Positions 58,561 to 64,000 of a stretch of 64,000 nucleotides of DNA are shown here, piece after piece. Under the pieces are notes generated by a model. That model was not told the origin of the DNA. It ran no database searches and saw nothing but the letters and a program-made list of their open reading frames with translations. This DNA comes from Pisaster brevispinus (lineage: Eukaryota > Echinodermata > Asteroidea > Forcipulatida > Asteriidae), in assembly GCA_023634235.1 (NCBI GenBank), contig JAMKCF010000004.1, positions 25,862,527 to 25,926,526 of the forward strand, given 5' to 3'. Numbering within the stretch: the first letter of the stretch is position 1; each line of letters begins with the position of its first letter. Both the position numbers and the translations under genes were made by a program.

Positions 58561-61095
58561 TAAAGTATCGATAGTTTTTCCCCAAACATTATTATTGTTG
58601 TTAATAGATTCATGATTATTCAATCGAAAGTGAAAACAGTAAATATGCTTCATTTTTTTTTAAACGAAATTTGTGATAAAATTATAAAGTTTGAGAATAT
58701 TTTTCTTGGTTTCTTTATTTGGCGTACCGCCTCCCTCCATGCCCCACACCGTCTCCGCCCACCAACCCGCCACCTGTTCCGGGGAAATCAAACCTTGAGG
58801 GCGCTACACTATTTTCTTTTCTCATTTTTAAAATTAGTCTGTGCCCTTTTTGTGCTGACTGTTATTAAGTTGTATTTGAATTTGAGAAGTGTTGTTTACA
58901 TGTGGTACATATCCTGACGACGGGGGAGTGACAGATAATGATAACAAGACTCAAGAGAGAATGGAATTAATTATTTTTCTAAACTACTGATGGATCATAC
59001 CTTTTTCAAGATTAAGACGATTTAAGCCATTTCCTTGATCGTCAGTTTTGGAAAGCTCACTGTATTTATTTTTCTATTTAATTATGTAGACCCAGCCAGG
59101 TCAAAGTAGTGTATTCAGTTTTCAGTACACTAAAGTCACTAGTTTCTAGGTAATTTACTCTAGCCCCACTTGTAAACTTGGCCACATAAAGTTGGGCTAT
59201 CACTCAGTAGTCATATACATTTTTATGATGACTTTTTCACTTGCTAATTCTAGTTTGATTTTGAGGTTTTCAAAATCACAAATTTTATACAGTTCAATTG
59301 TGTTTTTTACTATCCTCCATCCTCCCGACAGTCGCAGACTGGAGGCCGTAGGGAGGATGCATGGTTATGATTAACGCAACTAGGCACAATAGGTGGTCCG
59401 GTGTTACTGTTATAACGCGGTAGACATTTGTTCTTGGATGGTGGGGCCATGGCTTTAAATACCATACAATCCTCTACAGTAGTGTGCCTGTAATTTGACT
59501 ATATTTTACTCGGTTGAGGGGGGGGGGGGGTGCTGAGTGTACAAAGGTCACACATTGGTGTAGGGTAAAAAAACAAATAAGTGAAAAAATGCAGGCAGGA
59601 TGTGGAATTCTCACCTCTACATTGCTAGTTAATCAATATTGTAATTTCCAAACCAATCCAATTTCAACAATTATTGATTATAAAGAATATTTGAAAGTAT
59701 CAAAGAAGGGTGATTGTCTGTTGTTATGCATACTAATTTTATTGGCTTGGGTGAGGAGCAATTTAACTAAAGCAGTTTGCAACAAAAAACTTATATCTAG
59801 TTTATCATAATTTTGCATAAAAGGAAACAAATCAGATAATTTGTCAGTGTTCCCACGAAGTGACCGATAAGCTTCACGGCCAGAATTCCTTGATAGGAGA
59901 AAATCACAATTGAAGTTGACCTTTTTTTCAAACTGCTGTTTCAGAGACTGCTTACAAGTACTATTGTTTATTTTTTATTTTTAAGACAAAAATAAAGCTG
60001 AATTCTTCATTCGAGCAGAACTCATCAATGTGTTTTCATTCTTGCAACTTTTTTTTAGAGTAATTAATTCCTGAACACATATTTAACTTGGTGAAAATGA
60101 ACATAAGAGATGTGCTCTCGGACATATCTATTGGTCACTTTTTGAAGACAGCGACGAATTGCAAACTAACCAACTTCTGAAGTCCAAAACATGTATGTTA
60201 AATATGTGTGCAATATTTATTACAACATTTGATAACAGTTTAAAAAAACCAATATTTAAATATTCTGATTTAGCCTTTGAGAAGGTCTCTACTAGGGTCG
60301 AATTGTCAGACCACTAAATTGTTTTCAAATAAATATTACTATACATATGAGATCCACTAGCGTGTGTAGTGTTTACAGATAAACTGTTGTGGCTTCAGAA
60401 ATTTTGATTCTTTAAATATTTGTTTTCAGAAACTTTCAGTGAAGTTATGCAAATTAAACATGTTAAACATGTTGCTACCTTCAACAGAAAAATAATGATT
60501 TATAAAAAAAAAAATTCTCCCACCTCAAAATGTGATTTAGATGAAGTCTACAATATTGGGATTCTTTTGGTAAAATTTGTAATTAACAAGGTAAAAAATA
60601 AAACTGAACATAATACTAAAGAAAAGTTAGTTTCAAACAGAACTCAAAGCACCAATGACTGTAGAATATTCTGCATAGCTGTAATTACATGAAGTTTTAA
60701 GAAACTTTCCCTGCCAAGAGATTTGCCATCGACTGGGCCTATGCTATTTGTCTTGACTGTACAGGTTAATTTAAAAAACATTTGTTGCTGTTATGGCATG
60801 TGTAGTGTGGTGATGGCTTGATGCTCATACTTCATTATTAGTGAAATCAAATTTTTCTTATAAGGGTCAAATTTCATAACTGGTGTGTATTGGTGCACCA
60901 CTGCACCTTCATGCAAATGATTAACACTGTCTCTCATCTGGGCACAACTTTATGGCATTGCAGATGAAGGAATTCTTTGCATTCAACCCAATCACACTCA
61001 AGGATTCTGTGGTAAGCAGCGCCATAAATTGAGGCCCACTCGCAAGAACTGGGGCTAAATTCATAAAGCCTATATAAGCTTTGGAGCCAGCAGAT
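58561..61095. other. Gene-free stretch
   Basis: AT-rich sequence with a G run at about 59,520 and a small inverted motif (cctccatcctccc / gggaggatgcatgg) at about 59,315-59,363. No exon or repeat family recognised. Confidence 0.45.
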
Positions 61096-61099
61096 AGGC

Positions 61100-61437
61100 C
61101 AGGGCTCGAAATTAACACTGGACCACAGGCTTGAGGCCAGTGATTTTAGCGTCGGGCCAGTAAACTCACTACCGGACACGCCCGGTGGTCTTGTGTTTTT
61201 CAAGTGAATAATAGTAGGCTACCTCATTGTGCAATATCGTTGTGAATCAATTTCTTTCAATTCTGTTGAGTATCTAATAAGTACATACATGTGTACACAT
61301 AAGACAAATGAGATAGATCTTCTCTTAGTGCTTCAACTCATTTTGATTCTGGTTTTGTAAAATAACTTCTGGTCCAGTAAAGTTTTTTAGCTACAAGCCC
61401 TGCAGTCTTGTGGGTTACCTTTCAAATTCGAGCCCTG
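61100..61437. mobile_element. hAT-like MITE, CAGGGCTCGAAATT ends
   Basis: 14-bp inverted ends (CAGGGCTCGAAATT on the left, the complement with one mismatch on the right) enclose 338 bp. TAGGC flanks both sides, shorter than the 8 bp expected for hAT, so the assignment is tentative. The interior has short G/C-skewed inverted pieces and no frame. Confidence 0.6.
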
Positions 61438-62241
61438 TAGGCCTACGTATGCGTGTGACATAACGTATTACCAACAATAAAGGTGTATGAATGGACTACT
61501 AAAAACCAAATGGTAGGCACATGATGCATGTTGTATCAAGAGTCTATTTTATTTCACTCTCAACTTAGAATGTAGACCTCCAGATTTCATTTGATTGATG
61601 AACACATGGTCAAAAGAGAAAAGTGACAGCAGGGAATTGTTTAAAGGGGCTATTTGTTATAATTATCTACATATATCATCAAAAATAAACTTCCAAAGTG
61701 TCATGCTTACTGCTCGGGGCACTTTTATAAACATATGCTGTCATTTGTCAATAAATACTTTGTAAAAATGATAGTGTAACTGCTAATTAGCTCAGTGGAT
61801 GAAAGTAAAAAGTTAGAAATGAGCCATCAAAACACAAATAAACAGTAAAACCATGGTATAAAAAACCAAATGTTTACACTTAAAATAACAGTGAAATGTA
61901 ACTCAAGAGAACTTAACATTTTTTAACATCAATGTTATAAGAAATTCACTAAATAATAAACAAATGCAATTACATTTTTAAAAACATTTAATCGTTAAAA
62001 TTAAATTGTAAAAAGCCAAAAACAATGTTGTGCCAGAATTTTTCTGAGTTGAATTCATGGAGTTTAAACGATCTTCACCTTCAAATTTCAAAACTTTCAC
62101 TGTAAAAGCTCTCCCTAATGTCTGTGAGAAGTAAGAGAATGAAGAATGTTAGCATTTTCGCAGAAATGAAAGACAAATTTCAGAAATTTATTGTTTGTCA
62201 AAGTAATCTCCGAAAATGAACCAAATCTTTTTATGATCTAA

Positions 62242-62552
62242 GGCCAGTTTCATAAAGCATGTAAGCAGATGTTTTATGCTTACAAAGCAACCCTTGGCAC
62301 AATTTGTATCTCACAGTAACCACTGCTTGTTGTAAGCAAAGCAGAAGGCACGCTAGCTTGTCAGCAGCTCTTGTAAGCACACGAGTGATGTTAAAGTGCA
62401 AATCTATTGTGAACAGGCACATATGCACTGTCAAATCTTCTTGATCACTAATTGTGAAATACACTTTAAATGCTTAAATGCATATTGTTCTGCTATAGTA
62501 ATATAAACACAAAAACTAAGCTTACTGTGAAACAGCTCATGAAATTGGGGCC
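62242..62552. mobile_element. TIR element of the 'aagcttac' family
   Basis: The left end GGCCAGTTTCATAAAGCATG and right end 'cagctcatgaaattggggcc' are inverted, with internal 'tgtaagca / tgcttaca' motifs in both orientations. Related to 43,376-43,566. Confidence 0.65.
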
Positions 62553-64000
62553 AGATCTGTTCATTTAACATGCAGCACCAGCCAATTTACATACTTAGAT
62601 TACAAAATATTGTTAAACGCATTTGCTATGAACCCAAATTTCCCAGTGGCTCTGTAATAGGCTTAACTTGAAATATATAAGCAATATAATGTTATTTACA
62701 AAAACAATACATCAAAACCAGATCCCAATTACTCATAGGCAACAATTCATAACAGTTATATTGGTTGGAAAAAAGAGCATGTGGTCTTGGGCCAATGTAA
62801 ATGCAGGCTTTGACGCCAATTGTTTTTTTTAGATGTTTCCCTATCAGAAAGGCATCTTATGATTGCAGAAAACATGAGACTATTACTTGGCCCGCACTGG
62901 GACATGAAACTCTTGTGATTTTTGCCAAGGAGTAATGGACCCTACCTGTGGGTCAATTTACAGACAAACTATAAAAAAGAATCATAAAAAAAAATTGAAA
63001 AAACCCCCTCAATAAGTTATGCCAAAATCAGGCACTTCTCGGAAAACGTGAAAATGAAATGGCATTAAGCGAATACAACCGTAAAATCAGCCTTGATATC
63101 AATTTGATGGATGTATTAACATTCTATTTGTTGAGAAATACCTACTGAATAGGCCTAAATTAGTTGTTAATTAAAAGCTCTTCTCATATAATTGATGAGC
63201 AAATAAACCTAGTTTTGAGTTTCGGCAGGAAGTGCCTGTTTTTGGCATGAAGTGATACATGTACAAGAACAAAGTAATAGAGGAAACAATAGTGTACTTG
63301 CCAATTACACTCTGCAGTGGTAAGCTACCTTGTTAAAAGTTATTGCAACACAAATATTTTAGAACGTACATGCAACCATGTGGTGACCAACTGCAACATT
63401 GACCACTGTAATGTTAACTTGAATTGGGCTTGGTTTCCAAAGATGCCCATGACATGGGTGTAGTCAAAGGGTGTTGTCCCCTTCTCTTTTCAGAGCATGA
63501 ACATGTCCAAGCCTGCATCGAACACTGCCTAGGTCTCATGATGTACTGTTCTGCCTCATGGTAGACATGCAGTTGTGAATAGGTTTTTGATTTAATCTGG
63601 TTGACAAGTACGCTATGGCCTCTGGATATAAAAGACAAGTATGTGTATGACTTGAAGCTTTGCTTGGTGGGTGAGAGTGGGAGTACAGTTTGCTGGAATC
63701 ACAATGTTCATAATCTCTTCCATGAAGAAGTGTGGTTCCAATAAGAAGCAGTGGGATAATTGTATCTTAAGCTAATAATGTTGTGATGCAGCACTCTTTC
63801 CAACAATGAATCGTTACATGGTGTAATTCTGTGGATATTCCATTCCTATATCAGCGGATCGTCAAGCCCAGTACATACTTTCAATCAAATGCAAAGAGCA
63901 AGCTCCAAATTGCAGCTACTTGCTCTGGCTGAAACGTGCTCAGTTTTAGCTCGATCTTTCCCAAAAATGTGAAGCCTTGGCGTGGAGTTTCATGTGCTTG
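62553..64000. other. Non-coding tail of the window
   Basis: No convincing exon, repeat or RNA gene. Frames here (up to 74 codons) lack recognisable motifs. It could be intron or 3' UTR of a gene beyond the window. Confidence 0.4.

Noticed and set aside
63414..63638. 74-codon minus-strand frame near the window end
   Set aside because: No domain or splice signal; a neighbouring frame check showed early stops. It could be 3' UTR, but nothing supports it.

Overview
The window looks like animal genomic DNA, most likely from a marine deuterostome and probably an echinoderm such as a sea star. Supporting signs are very low coding density, canonical GT/AG exon-like units, TTAGGG-type repeats, tRNA-derived SINEs with A and B boxes, and many short inverted-repeat DNA transposons, including the 'aaattgggccc / gatttcacaaag' fold-back repeats I associate with sea stars. 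The taxon is inferred from memory of repeat families, not proven. I found no complete protein-coding gene, rRNA gene, CRISPR array or bacterial feature. Nearly all open frames here are short or repeat-derived. Layout: (1) 1-5,960 is copy A1 of a duplicated locus read on the minus strand. (2) 6,231-11,230 is a 5-kb telomere-like satellite built from four hexamers that flips strand repeatedly at one recurring palindromic junction. A fragment of the A locus (7,108-7,440) is embedded in it. (3) 11,231-19,944 (copy A2, minus) and 19,997-32,430 (copy A3, plus) are the arms of a large imperfect palindrome with a 52-bp spacer. The symmetry runs into satellite on both sides (C-rich on the left, G-rich at 32,436-33,845). 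The right arm is longer because of a near-identical 2,129-bp tandem duplication (25,321-29,578) plus a third partial copy. (4) 33,850-35,080 is a degenerate A-run/GTCGCCGCC simple-sequence field. (5) 35,325-39,480 holds two and a third tandem units of about 1.9 kb carrying a tRNA-like SINE. (6) 40,400-43,570 is a patchwork of small inverted-repeat elements. (7) 43,900-57,980 is a second array of short exon-like units (families alpha and beta), interleaved with tRNA-derived repeats, a tRNA-Leu(CAA)-derived SINE, a hAT-type MITE with a perfect 8-bp target duplication, and two piggyBac-type elements bounded by TTAA. (8) 58,000-64,000 is largely non-coding with a few more MITE-like elements. The A locus looks like a spliced gene or lncRNA that has been copied three times. 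It has a conserved strong splice donor beside a CRE-like palindrome, two small exons, and an array of about 21 copies of a roughly 130-nt unit (here called X). One X copy per locus keeps a 132-nt, phase-symmetric, 44-codon open exon. I do not recognise the protein. Most other copies carry stops or frameshifts, so the region is best read as an expanding and decaying exon-duplication landscape sculpted by inversion and unequal exchange.
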